DNA of 58,843 bases from an uncultured Cryomorphaceae bacterium (GTDB taxonomy: Bacteria; Bacteroidota; Bacteroidia; Flavobacteriales; Schleiferiaceae): NCBI GenBank assembly GCA_913031435.1, contig CAJWFD010000012.1, positions 1 to 58,843 on the forward strand, given 5' to 3'. The translations under genes were made by a program, and so were the position numbers. This document shows positions 35,045 to 42,421 of this stretch, piece after piece; the first letter of the stretch is position 1; every line of letters starts with the position of its first letter. Under the pieces are notes generated by a model. It was not told the origin of the DNA. It saw only the letters and a program-made list of their open reading frames with translations, and ran no database searches.

Positions 35045-36025
35045 TTATTTAATATACATCACTGATTTAACAGCATCTAAAACCTGCTCAAGTTGCGGCA
35101 ACCAAACTTTTAATAAGGTTGGAGAATAAGGAGCGGGCGTATCTAATGTAGTGATACGCTTGATAGGAGCGTCTAAATAGTCAAACGCCTCTTGCTGAAC
35201 TTTATATGTGATTTCAGTCGCTATGGAGCCTAAAGGCCAAGCCTCTTCAAGACAAACCAATCGATTGGTTTTCTTAACACTCTCTATGACCGTTGCGTAG
35301 TCGATTGGACGTACTGTGCGAAGATCAATAATCTCGCATGAAATACCCTCTTTCGCTAAAATGTCAGCAGCTTCAAAAGCAATCTTGATGATCTTACCAA
35401 AGGAAACTATAGTTACATCCGTTCCTTTGCGCTTCACATCAGCTACTCCAATAGGAAGTAAGTATTCACCCTCCGGTACCTCACCTTTATCTGCATACAT
35501 CTGCTCACTTTCCATGAAGATTACAGGATCATTATCGCGAATGGCACTTTTTAAAAGACCCTTACAATCATAAGGAGTGGAAGGAACAATCACTTTTAGT
35601 CCGGGACAGTTCGCAAACCAACTTTCGAAAGATTGGCTGTGCGTAGCTCCAAGTTGACCGGCGGAACCCGTAGGACCCCTAAATACGATGGGAACATTGA
35701 TTTGGCCACCAGACATCTGCTTCATTTTAGCAGCATTATTGATGATTTGATCAATGGCAACCATAGAAAAATTGAATGTCATAAACTCCACAATAGGGCG
35801 AAGTCCATTCATTGCAGCACCGGTTGAGATGCCTGCAAAACCAAGCTCAGCTATAGGCGTATCTATCACACGCTTCGCTCCAAACTCGTCCAACATTCCT
35901 TTTGAAGCCTTGTAGGCACCATTGTATTCGGCAACTTCTTCTCCCATCAAAAAGATGGTTTCGTCGCGTCTCATTTCTTCACTCATGGCCTCGCAAACGG
36001 CCTCTCTAAACTGTATAGTTTTCAT
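35045..36025 (-). CDS. pdhB: Pyruvate dehydrogenase E1 component, beta subunit
   Basis: The beta half of the thiamine-diphosphate-dependent E1 that decarboxylates pyruvate for the acetyl-CoA-forming complex. The 326-residue protein opens TIQFREAVCEAMSEEM and shows MGEEVAEYNGAYKAS, RVIDTPIAELGFAGI, RGPTGSAGQLGATHSQ and LEEAWPLGSI, in the order of bacterial E1-beta. The alpha subunit and E2/E3 are not in the window. Branched-chain or acetoin E1-beta are possible alternatives but the text fits the pyruvate form common in Flavobacteriia. It is divergent from etfB across 247 bases; that gap holds its -7 box and little else I can read. Confidence 0.94.
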   Translation of the reverse strand: MKTIQFREAVCEAMSEEMRRDETIFLMGEEVAEYNGAYKASKGMLDEFGAKRVIDTPIAELGFAGISTGAAMNGLRPIVEFMTFNFSMVAIDQIINNAAKMKQMSGGQINVPIVFRGPTGSAGQLGATHSQSFESWFANCPGLKVIVPSTPYDCKGLLKSAIRDNDPVIFMESEQMYADKGEVPEGEYLLPIGVADVKRKGTDVTIVSFGKIIKIAFEAADILAKEGISCEIIDLRTVRPIDYATVIESVKKTNRLVCLEEAWPLGSIATEITYKVQQEAFDYLDAPIKRITTLDTPAPYSPTLLKVWLPQLEQVLDAVKSVMYIK

Positions 36026-36047
36026 AGTAAAAGATGTGTCAGGACGG

Positions 36048-36055
36048 CAAATATA
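36048..36055 (-). promoter_or_regulatory. Candidate -7 box of pdhB
   Basis: TATATTTG on the minus strand matches TAnnTTTG exactly, 22 bases before the pdhB ATG. No TTG at -33 spacing is evident. Confidence 0.45.
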
Positions 36056-36177
36056 AGATGCATTGAGGAGGTATGCCTATTTTAATATGACGAGAAATTA
36101 ATTTCCTAACATTTTCAATCAATCACTCAAAGAACACCTACAGTCACTACAAAGTTTTCAAGGATTGTGAAGTGGTA

Positions 36178-36204
36178 TTGTTGAATTGGTAATTCTTAAC
36201 TTTT
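36178..36204 (+). promoter_or_regulatory. Weak candidate promoter of the etfBA operon
   Basis: TTG (36178-36180), a 16-base spacer and TAACTTTT (36197-36204, one mismatch to TAnnTTTG) lie about 70 bases before the etfB ATG in the 247-base gap. Confidence 0.3.
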
Positions 36205-36272
36205 TAGAACGATTTAACTTGGAAATATTATGCGTGCATAGTAAATTAGTAGCAGTTTAAAACCTTGATAAC

Positions 36273-37019
36273 ATGAATACCCTAGTTTGTATCAGTCATG
36301 TACCAGATACTACGGCAAAAATCAACTTTACCAGTGATGGCCATAGTTTAGATGCCACCGGTGTCCAATTCGTCATAAATCCTTATGATGAATTTGGTCT
36401 CACCAAAGCATTGCATTTAAAAGAATCGCTAGGCGGAACAATCACCGTATTAAACGTTGGCGGTCCTGAAACTGAGCCCACCTTGCGCAAGGCTTTAGCC
36501 ATAGGCGCTGATCAAGCAGTAAGAATAGATGCCATCCCCTCGGACGCAATCACAGTAGCCCAAAACATTAAGAACCACATCTCGGCAAATTCTTACGATC
36601 TGATCATCTGTGGACAAGAAAGCATAGATTATAACGGACAGCAAGTGCCCGCAATGATCGCAGCTTTACTCCAATTACCATTCACAAATGCTTGTGTTGG
36701 ATTAGACCTCAGCGGCTCTGAGGCAACAACAAAAGCGGAAATTGACGGCGGCCACGCAACCTTTAAAGCCACTTTACCTATGGTTATTGGGGGTAAAAAG
36801 GGTATAGTCGAAGAGAAAGACCTTCGTATTCCTAACATGAGGGGCATTATGTCCGCCCGCTCAAAACCATTAAAAATAGAGATGGCTGTTGAAGGTGTTG
36901 CTCCCACTAAAGCGGTTTCGTTCGACAAACCCGTAGTGAAAACTGCGGTGAGAATGATTGACCCAGAGAATGTGGAAGAATTAGTCAGATTGTTACATGA
37001 AGAGGCGAAAGCCATTTAA
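36273..37019 (+). CDS. etfB: Electron transfer flavoprotein beta subunit
   Basis: The AMP-binding half of the soluble ETF dimer, which accepts electrons from acyl-CoA dehydrogenases and passes them to the respiratory chain. The 248-residue protein opens NTLVCISHVPDTTAKI and carries NPYDEFGLTKALHLKE, ICGQESIDYNGQQVP and the C-terminal-half DLRIPNMRGIMSARSKP, all ETF-beta marks. It is first in a five-gene operon; etfA follows after 13 bases. A glutaryl-CoA-dehydrogenase-like gene at about 51 kb could be a donor. Confidence 0.96.
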   Translation: MNTLVCISHVPDTTAKINFTSDGHSLDATGVQFVINPYDEFGLTKALHLKESLGGTITVLNVGGPETEPTLRKALAIGADQAVRIDAIPSDAITVAQNIKNHISANSYDLIICGQESIDYNGQQVPAMIAALLQLPFTNACVGLDLSGSEATTKAEIDGGHATFKATLPMVIGGKKGIVEEKDLRIPNMRGIMSARSKPLKIEMAVEGVAPTKAVSFDKPVVKTAVRMIDPENVEELVRLLHEEAKAI

Positions 37020-37032
37020 CTGTTAATTAGCT

Positions 37033-37974
37033 ATGTCAATATTTGTTTATGTAGAGGATTGGAATGGTGCCTATAAAAAATCCTCTTTTGAGGCGGTTTC
37101 CTATGCTAGGATTTGGGCCAATTCTTTAAATACTTCGGTCACTGCACTTACAAGTTCTGTGGTTTCCAATCCATCAGTTTTGGGAGAATATGGTGCAGAC
37201 CAGGTACTAACGTTTGAAATAGCAAAGACAGGATTTGGTCTTGCGCAACAGCTTCAAGCGCTCATTCAAAATGCTTCAGGCGTTGTGATTTCCGGTACAA
37301 ATTTCGGAAAATCTGTTGCGCCCGCTTTTACTGCACTCAGTTCCGGTGCATTAAGTAGTAATACCACCTCTACCCCAATAACTATCTCGCCTTTGACGGT
37401 TAAGCGAGGTGCCTTTTCTTCAAAGGGCATTGAGACCATCGAGCTGTCGAGCGAAATGCCAATTATTTGCTTCGTTCCGAACAGTATTGGTGTACAAGAA
37501 TTCCCTACTGCATGTACCGTCACTGAAACACAGGCAGAAGGCAATGATCTTTTAAGTGTCGAAGAAATAACCATAGCCTCCGGTAAAATCGCACTTCCGG
37601 AAGCAGACGTAGTAGTCAGTGCTGGACGTGGATTAAAAGGACCTGAGCATTGGGGTATGATAGAAGCGTTGGCAGATGTTTTAGGCGCTGCAACAGCTTG
37701 TTCAAAACCAGTCAGTGATATTGGATGGCGTCCACATAACGAACACGTAGGGCAAACCGGTATTCAAGTCAACCCTAATCTGTATATTGCTATCGGAATT
37801 TCTGGCGCCATACAGCACCTTGCTGGGGTAAGCGCATCAAAAACGATCGTAGTCGTAAACACAGATCCTGAAGCACCATTCTTCAAAGCTGCAGACTACG
37901 GAATTGTCGGCGATGCCTTTCAGGTGGTCCCTAAGTTAGTGGACACCTTGCGCGCCTTCAAGGCTGATCAATAA
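37033..37974 (+). CDS. etfA: Electron transfer flavoprotein alpha subunit
   Basis: The FAD-binding half of ETF, 313 residues. The C-terminal domain is canonical: SAGRGLKGPEHWGMIEALAD, then PVSDIGW, HVGQTGIQVNPNLYIAIGIS, GAIQHLAG and the end motif NTDPEAPFFKAADYGIVGD. The N-terminal half is, as usual, less conserved. Its stop codon overlaps the next start by one base (TAATG). Confidence 0.96.
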   Translation: MSIFVYVEDWNGAYKKSSFEAVSYARIWANSLNTSVTALTSSVVSNPSVLGEYGADQVLTFEIAKTGFGLAQQLQALIQNASGVVISGTNFGKSVAPAFTALSSGALSSNTTSTPITISPLTVKRGAFSSKGIETIELSSEMPIICFVPNSIGVQEFPTACTVTETQAEGNDLLSVEEITIASGKIALPEADVVVSAGRGLKGPEHWGMIEALADVLGAATACSKPVSDIGWRPHNEHVGQTGIQVNPNLYIAIGISGAIQHLAGVSASKTIVVVNTDPEAPFFKAADYGIVGDAFQVVPKLVDTLRAFKADQ

Positions 37975-38561
37975 TGCATGAAATAGAAATCACTGTAAAA
38001 GGATTATCGTACAGTCAAGGTAAGTCAGGAGCTTACGCACTTATCCTAGCCGAAAAGGAAGGACAAGGTCGTAAGCTTCCTGTTGTTATAGGCGGTGCGG
38101 AAGCCCAGAGCATTGCAGTCGCGATGGAAAAGTCGGTCGCACCACCACGTCCTATGACCCATGACACTTGGCATAATATGCTGAACGAGATGAAGGTCAC
38201 AGTGACTAAAGTGGTAATACATCGCTTAGTAAACGGAGTCTTTTTCGCATCTATTTATAGTTTAACGGAGGGTGGTGTCGAGATGACTTTTGACTCAAGG
38301 CCTTCAGATGCAGTCGCCTTAGCAGTCCGCATTCCATGTCCTATATTCGCAACAAACGATATTCTAGAACAAGCAGGAATTAATGACCAAGAAGAAAAAT
38401 CTGCAGACATTGACGATTCAATGATGACAGACAGCGACGAGTCATTGACTCAGGACAGTCCCTCATTAGAAGATCTAGAAAACGACTTGAATGAAGCCGT
38501 AGAAAACGAAGACTACGAACGCGCAGCTCAACTAAGAGATAAAATAGATAAACTGACATGA
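37974..38561 (+). CDS. Bifunctional-nuclease (BFN) domain protein with C-terminal UVR motif
   Basis: A 195-residue protein. Residues 1-135 are the BFN (DUF151) domain: LILAEKEGQGRKLPVVIGGAEAQSIA, RPMTHDTWHNML, and FDSRPSDAVALAVR. After an acidic linker (about 135-160), SLEDLENDLNEAVENEDYERA and AAQLRDKIDKL form a UvrB/UvrC (UVR) helix pair. Members are linked to nuclease activity in plants; the bacterial role is unproven. The start overlaps etfA and the end overlaps nupC by 4 bases (ATGA). Confidence 0.9.
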   Translation: MHEIEITVKGLSYSQGKSGAYALILAEKEGQGRKLPVVIGGAEAQSIAVAMEKSVAPPRPMTHDTWHNMLNEMKVTVTKVVIHRLVNGVFFASIYSLTEGGVEMTFDSRPSDAVALAVRIPCPIFATNDILEQAGINDQEEKSADIDDSMMTDSDESLTQDSPSLEDLENDLNEAVENEDYERAAQLRDKIDKLT

Positions 38562-39844
38562 TAATCCTACGTACTTTATTAGGTATAGCCGTACTAACGG
38601 CAATACTATGGCTTTTCAGTTCAAACAAAAAAGCCATTAATTGGTGGACGGTAATCAAAGGCTTAGGACTTCAATTTCTTTTAGCCGTTGCGGTACTTAA
38701 AGTTCCTGGGTTCTCCTGGGCGTTTGACAAGTTTAGTGTTGCTGCCGTAACCGTTTTAGATTTTACTAGAGAAGGTTCAGAGTTTTTGTTTGGCGGGCTT
38801 GTTACTAATACGGAAAGTTACGGTTACCTATTTGCATTCCAAGTATTGCCTACCATCATCTTTTTCTCAGCATTAACTTCACTACTCTATTACTTTGGTA
38901 TCCTTCAAAAGGTTGTGAAAGGGATGGCTTGGGTAATGCGAAAAACATTAAATCTCTCTGGCGCCGAGTCATTAGCTGCCGCTGGAAATATATTTATAGG
39001 ACAAACTGAAGCACCACTACTCGTAAAGCCTTACATCGAAAAGATGACTCGATCAGAGCTTTTATGTTTAATGAGTGGTGGTATGGCCACTATCGCAGGT
39101 GGAGTACTAGCGGCCTATATTGGCTATTTAGGAGGTGCTAACGAAGCAGATAAAATAGAGTTTGCTAAACACCTTATTATAGCATCCGTACTTAGCGCTC
39201 CAGCCGCTATAATTAGTGCTAAAATATTACTTCCTGAGACCGAAAAAGTGAGAGATGTAGCTGAAATTAGTAAACAATCTATGGGTGCTAACGCCCTCGA
39301 CGCAATTTCTAACGGAACTACACAAGGTGTAAAGCTAGCGGTAAATGTAGGCGCGATGTTACTCGTATTTGTGGCACTTGTTTATGGCGCTAATTACATG
39401 ATAGTGAACACCTTGGGTGAATGGACCGGACTAAACGCCTGGACGAATAATGTTACTAATGGTCAGTTTGATTCTTTCTCATTACAATTTATCTTAGGCT
39501 CCATACTAAGTCCTGTTGCATGGCTGTTGGGAGTACCATCTGGAGACATCATGCTTGTAGGCCAGTTGTTAGGAGAGAAAACTATTCTGAATGAGTTTTA
39601 CGCATATGTAAGTTTAACAGAGATGCGCAACGAGGGTCTTTTTGAGTCAAAACGCTCCGTAGTACTCGCCACTTATATGCTTTGCGGCTTTGCTAATATT
39701 TCTAGTATCGGAATACAAATTGGAGGGATCGGTGTACTTGCACCTTCCAGAAGAAAGGAATTAAGTGAGCTTGGTGTTAAAGCATTAATTGCAGGTACAA
39801 TGGCCTCTCTTTATACCGCAGGAATAATAGGACTTTTACTATAA
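38558..39844 (+). CDS. nupC: NupC-type concentrative nucleoside transporter
   Basis: A 428-residue integral membrane protein of the CNT family, importing nucleosides with H+ or Na+. Family marks are FSALTSLLYYFGILQ, GNIFIGQTEAPLLVKPYI (the substrate/ion loop with QTEAP), LMSGGMATIAGGVLAAYI, and the C-terminal GFANISSIGIQIGG. The start overlaps the BFN stop by four bases, so it is in the etf operon; ruvC follows after three bases. Confidence 0.94.
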   Translation: MIILRTLLGIAVLTAILWLFSSNKKAINWWTVIKGLGLQFLLAVAVLKVPGFSWAFDKFSVAAVTVLDFTREGSEFLFGGLVTNTESYGYLFAFQVLPTIIFFSALTSLLYYFGILQKVVKGMAWVMRKTLNLSGAESLAAAGNIFIGQTEAPLLVKPYIEKMTRSELLCLMSGGMATIAGGVLAAYIGYLGGANEADKIEFAKHLIIASVLSAPAAIISAKILLPETEKVRDVAEISKQSMGANALDAISNGTTQGVKLAVNVGAMLLVFVALVYGANYMIVNTLGEWTGLNAWTNNVTNGQFDSFSLQFILGSILSPVAWLLGVPSGDIMLVGQLLGEKTILNEFYAYVSLTEMRNEGLFESKRSVVLATYMLCGFANISSIGIQIGGIGVLAPSRRKELSELGVKALIAGTMASLYTAGIIGLLL

Positions 39845-39847
39845 GAC

Positions 39848-40432
39848 ATGACGTTAATAGATAAGGTTATTTTAGGTGTAGATCCGGGTACCGTTGTAAT
39901 GGGGTATAGTATCATACATATTGTTAATGGCGAGATCAAGCCAATTACATTAGATGTTCTGAAGTTCAATTCCAAGCTAGATCATTATACCCGATTAGCA
40001 TCTATATTTAACGAGCTCAGTAAAGTTGTAGAGCTCTATAAACCAGATGAAATGGCGCTAGAAGCACCATTTTTCGGTAAGAACGTACAGTCCATGCTAA
40101 AGCTAGGACGAGCTCAAGGCGTATGCATGGCAACCGCATTATCTAAGCAAATACCCGTATTTGAGTACAGCCCAAGGTTAATAAAAAAAAGTATAGTAGG
40201 CAACGGAAATGCCAGTAAAGAACAGGTTAGTAGTATGCTGCAGGCAATGTATCCCGGCGTTGAACATAAATATCTAGATGCTTCTGATGCATTAGCTGTA
40301 GCCATTTGTCACCACCATCAGAACTCAGGTCTGCCTTCTCCAAAACATGGAACCGGAAAAAAATCCACCACTAAAGGAAAAAGTGCAGGATGGTCAACGT
40401 TTATTCAACAGAATCCAGAGCGTCTGAAATAG
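39848..40432 (+). CDS. ruvC: Crossover junction endodeoxyribonuclease RuvC
   Basis: Resolves Holliday junctions. The 194-residue protein has the RNase H-like active site: Asp12 in LGVDPGT, Glu72 in MALEAPFFGKN, and the acidic cluster near Asp144/Asp147 in YLDASDALAVAICHHH. The C-terminal 35 residues after the catalytic core are a basic, Ser/Lys/Gly-rich tail. It is last in the etfBA-BFN-nupC operon and its 3' end overlaps the convergent hit gene by 32 bases. Confidence 0.95.
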   Translation: MTLIDKVILGVDPGTVVMGYSIIHIVNGEIKPITLDVLKFNSKLDHYTRLASIFNELSKVVELYKPDEMALEAPFFGKNVQSMLKLGRAQGVCMATALSKQIPVFEYSPRLIKKSIVGNGNASKEQVSSMLQAMYPGVEHKYLDASDALAVAICHHHQNSGLPSPKHGTGKKSTTKGKSAGWSTFIQQNPERLK

Positions 40433-40805
40433 TCGAGGCCAGTTCTAGCATCTCAGCTTGAGTAAAGTTTAGATGCTCATTGGTAAAGCTTAATTCGCTT
40501 TCGGTATTTATCGGGACCAAATGAATATGAGCATGGGGGACTTCCATTCCTAATACTATAGAACCTACGCGTTTACATTTTACAGATTGCTTTAAAGCTT
40601 TAGCCACTCTTTGAGAGAAACTCATCAAACTGTCGTAAGCCTCCTTAGGAAGTTCATACAACTCGTCGACTTCCACTTTAGGCACACAAAGTAGATGACC
40701 TCTCTGTAAGGGACGAATATCTAAAAACGCAATATTTGAGTGGTCTTCTGCCACTTTGTAGCATGGTATTTCACCCTGGATGATTTTTGTGAAAACGCTC
40801 GACAT
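40401..40805 (-). CDS. HIT-family (histidine triad) nucleotide-binding hydrolase
   Basis: A 134-residue HIT protein that hydrolyses nucleotide phosphoramidates or related compounds. The active site HAHIHLVPI (about 94-102) carries the His triad; the opening FTKIIQGEIPCYKVAED and FLDIRPLQRGHLL are the typical HIT start. Substrate in vivo is not predictable. It follows greA by 10 bases and forms a two-gene unit, as in other Bacteroidota. Its last 32 bases overlap ruvC on the other strand. Confidence 0.93.
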   Translation of the reverse strand: MSSVFTKIIQGEIPCYKVAEDHSNIAFLDIRPLQRGHLLCVPKVEVDELYELPKEAYDSLMSFSQRVAKALKQSVKCKRVGSIVLGMEVPHAHIHLVPINTESELSFTNEHLNFTQAEMLELASTISDALDSVE

Positions 40806-40815
40806 TATCTTAATT

Positions 40816-41292
40816 TTAGGCAGTGGTGATCTCTAGCACCTCAAAACTCATCACACCTCTTGGAACTTCAATCTCTGCGACCTCACCTATCTTCTTTCCC
40901 AGAAGACCCTTGCCGATGGGACTGCTCACAGATATTTTATTCTGTTTAATGTCAGCCTCTTTTTCAGCAACTAAACTGTAGGTCACCGTAGCGCCGTTTA
41001 AAGCATTTTTGATTTTAACCTTGGTAAGAACACCTACTTTAGATAGGTCAATATTCTCCTCGTTTAGAACGCGGGCATTCGCTAATGCATCTTCGAGTTT
41101 AGATATCTTCATCTCAAGCATACCCTGTGCCTCCTTGGCTGCATCATATTCTGCATTCTCACTCAAATCCCCCTTGTCGCGGGCTTCCCCGATTTGGTTT
41201 GATATTGACAAACGCTCTGTAGACTTCATATAGTCTAACTCTTCGCGAAGCTTTTTCAAGCCTTCTGCTGTATAGTAATTTATTAGTGACAT
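40816..41292 (-). CDS. greA: Transcription elongation factor GreA
   Basis: Stimulates transcript cleavage by backtracked RNA polymerase. The 158-residue protein has the N-terminal coiled coil (YYTAEGLKKLREELDYM, then ARDKGDLSENAEYDAAKEAQ, whose acidic DLSENAEYD tip enters the polymerase channel) and the C-terminal FKBP-like domain (VSSPIGKGLLGKKIGE). The ATG at 41292 matches the family start; an in-frame TTG at 41313 is rejected. A strong terminator ends only 16 bases before the ATG. Confidence 0.95.
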   Translation of the reverse strand: MSLINYYTAEGLKKLREELDYMKSTERLSISNQIGEARDKGDLSENAEYDAAKEAQGMLEMKISKLEDALANARVLNEENIDLSKVGVLTKVKIKNALNGATVTYSLVAEKEADIKQNKISVSSPIGKGLLGKKIGEVAEIEVPRGVMSFEVLEITTA

Positions 41293-41308
41293 ATAATTGT
41301 GTATTGAC

Positions 41309-41339
41309 AACAAAAGAGGCCCACCGGGCCTCTTTTGTT
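41309..41339 (-). terminator. Strong intrinsic terminator after the PorV-like gene
   Basis: A 14-bp perfect stem (AACAAAAGAGGCCC at 41309-41322 with its complement at 41326-41339) and a 3-base loop, with a T run in the stem base. It ends the receptor-cargo-PorV operon and abuts the greA start. Confidence 0.9.
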
Positions 41340-41364
41340 ATTCAAAGGTATGTTATTTTCTCTA

Positions 41365-42408
41365 TTACAAATTGATTCTTGCACCTATAGAGTGAATTCC
41401 ACCAAAAGCAGACGTTGTTCCTCTATATGCATAATCGATGGCAAAACTACCATCCTCACCCGTGGGGACATTAAAGCTAAATCCGCCACAAATTCCCGAA
41501 ATCGCCGTAGTTGACGTACCATCCGTTCTGTCATCGAAAGCCTTATATCCTACGCGCACCTCAAATAATTTTTTCAAACTGTATTGAACCCCTGCGTGAT
41601 ACGTGTCTTTTTCAAAAGCGTTAGAAGTGAAGTTCAATGCTGCGGTGACTTCGCCATTCTCTAATTCCCAATCGTAAGAACCACCGATACTCAAAGAGGT
41701 AGGTAGCTCAAAGATCGCAGACCGACTTTCAAATGTTTGTGAATACGCTACACCTTGAGTAGGCACTGGTAATGTAACACCAAACCCATCACCTTCATAA
41801 GTGATCCCTGGCCCAACATTACGCAATGTAATACCAAACTTAAAGCGATCATCAACACCAGTACGATACTGAACGCCTGCATCAAAACAAACACCGCTAG
41901 TATTCAAATTAGAAATAGAACTGCTGTATAATTTCACGTTAGCACCACCATAGATGTTTTCAGTGAACTTCTGAGCATAGCCTAGGTTGATAATCAAACT
42001 TTGCGGACTGATCGTTGCTCCTGTACCTTCCGGTTGATTTTCTGTAGTGACCTCCCATTGACCATAATCAAAGGCTGAGAGTCCTAAACTAAGAACACCT
42101 ACGTCACTCACGCGCTGTATCAAGGTTGCTGAATTCATAGCAATACCTGCACCCACCATCCATTGGGTATTATTGAAGGTGACTTCCGTATTTCCACTAA
42201 AAGCAGCAATACCTGCAATATTTACAAATGACGCATCCATACCGGTAGCACCTGCAACATTAACTGATCCCCAACCCGCTGACCGCGCAAAAGGATTGAT
42301 CAATAATTCCGATGCTCCTGCAGAACCTGCGCGTTGAGGATTACCTGCAAATGCAGATCCTATTAGTGCAACAGAGAAGAGCGTGGTGACAAATAACTTT
42401 AATTTCAT
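41365..42408 (-). CDS. PorV/PorQ-family outer-membrane barrel protein (T9SS-associated)
   Basis: A 347-residue protein with signal peptide (1-21, ending SAFAG). The mature start with RAGSAGASELLINPFARSAG and VNVAGATGMDASFVNIAGIA matches the PorV/PorQ family, FadL-like barrels; PorV shuttles cargo with type IX sorting domains to the attachment complex. It is the third gene after the TonB receptor and giant cargo, 13 bases behind the latter, so it may be a dedicated partner for that cargo. It is not necessarily the housekeeping PorV. A terminator follows within 26 bases. Confidence 0.83.
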   Translation of the reverse strand: MKLKLFVTTLFSVALIGSAFAGNPQRAGSAGASELLINPFARSAGWGSVNVAGATGMDASFVNIAGIAAFSGNTEVTFNNTQWMVGAGIAMNSATLIQRVSDVGVLSLGLSAFDYGQWEVTTENQPEGTGATISPQSLIINLGYAQKFTENIYGGANVKLYSSSISNLNTSGVCFDAGVQYRTGVDDRFKFGITLRNVGPGITYEGDGFGVTLPVPTQGVAYSQTFESRSAIFELPTSLSIGGSYDWELENGEVTAALNFTSNAFEKDTYHAGVQYSLKKLFEVRVGYKAFDDRTDGTSTTAISGICGGFSFNVPTGEDGSFAIDYAYRGTTSAFGGIHSIGARINL

Positions 42409-42421
42409 CTTATTTCTTCGC

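Noticed and set aside
36026-36272. 247-base gap between pdhB and etfB as a possible small RNA or riboswitch
   Set aside because: I found no stable hairpin, conserved riboswitch-like pattern or terminator; only candidate promoter boxes.
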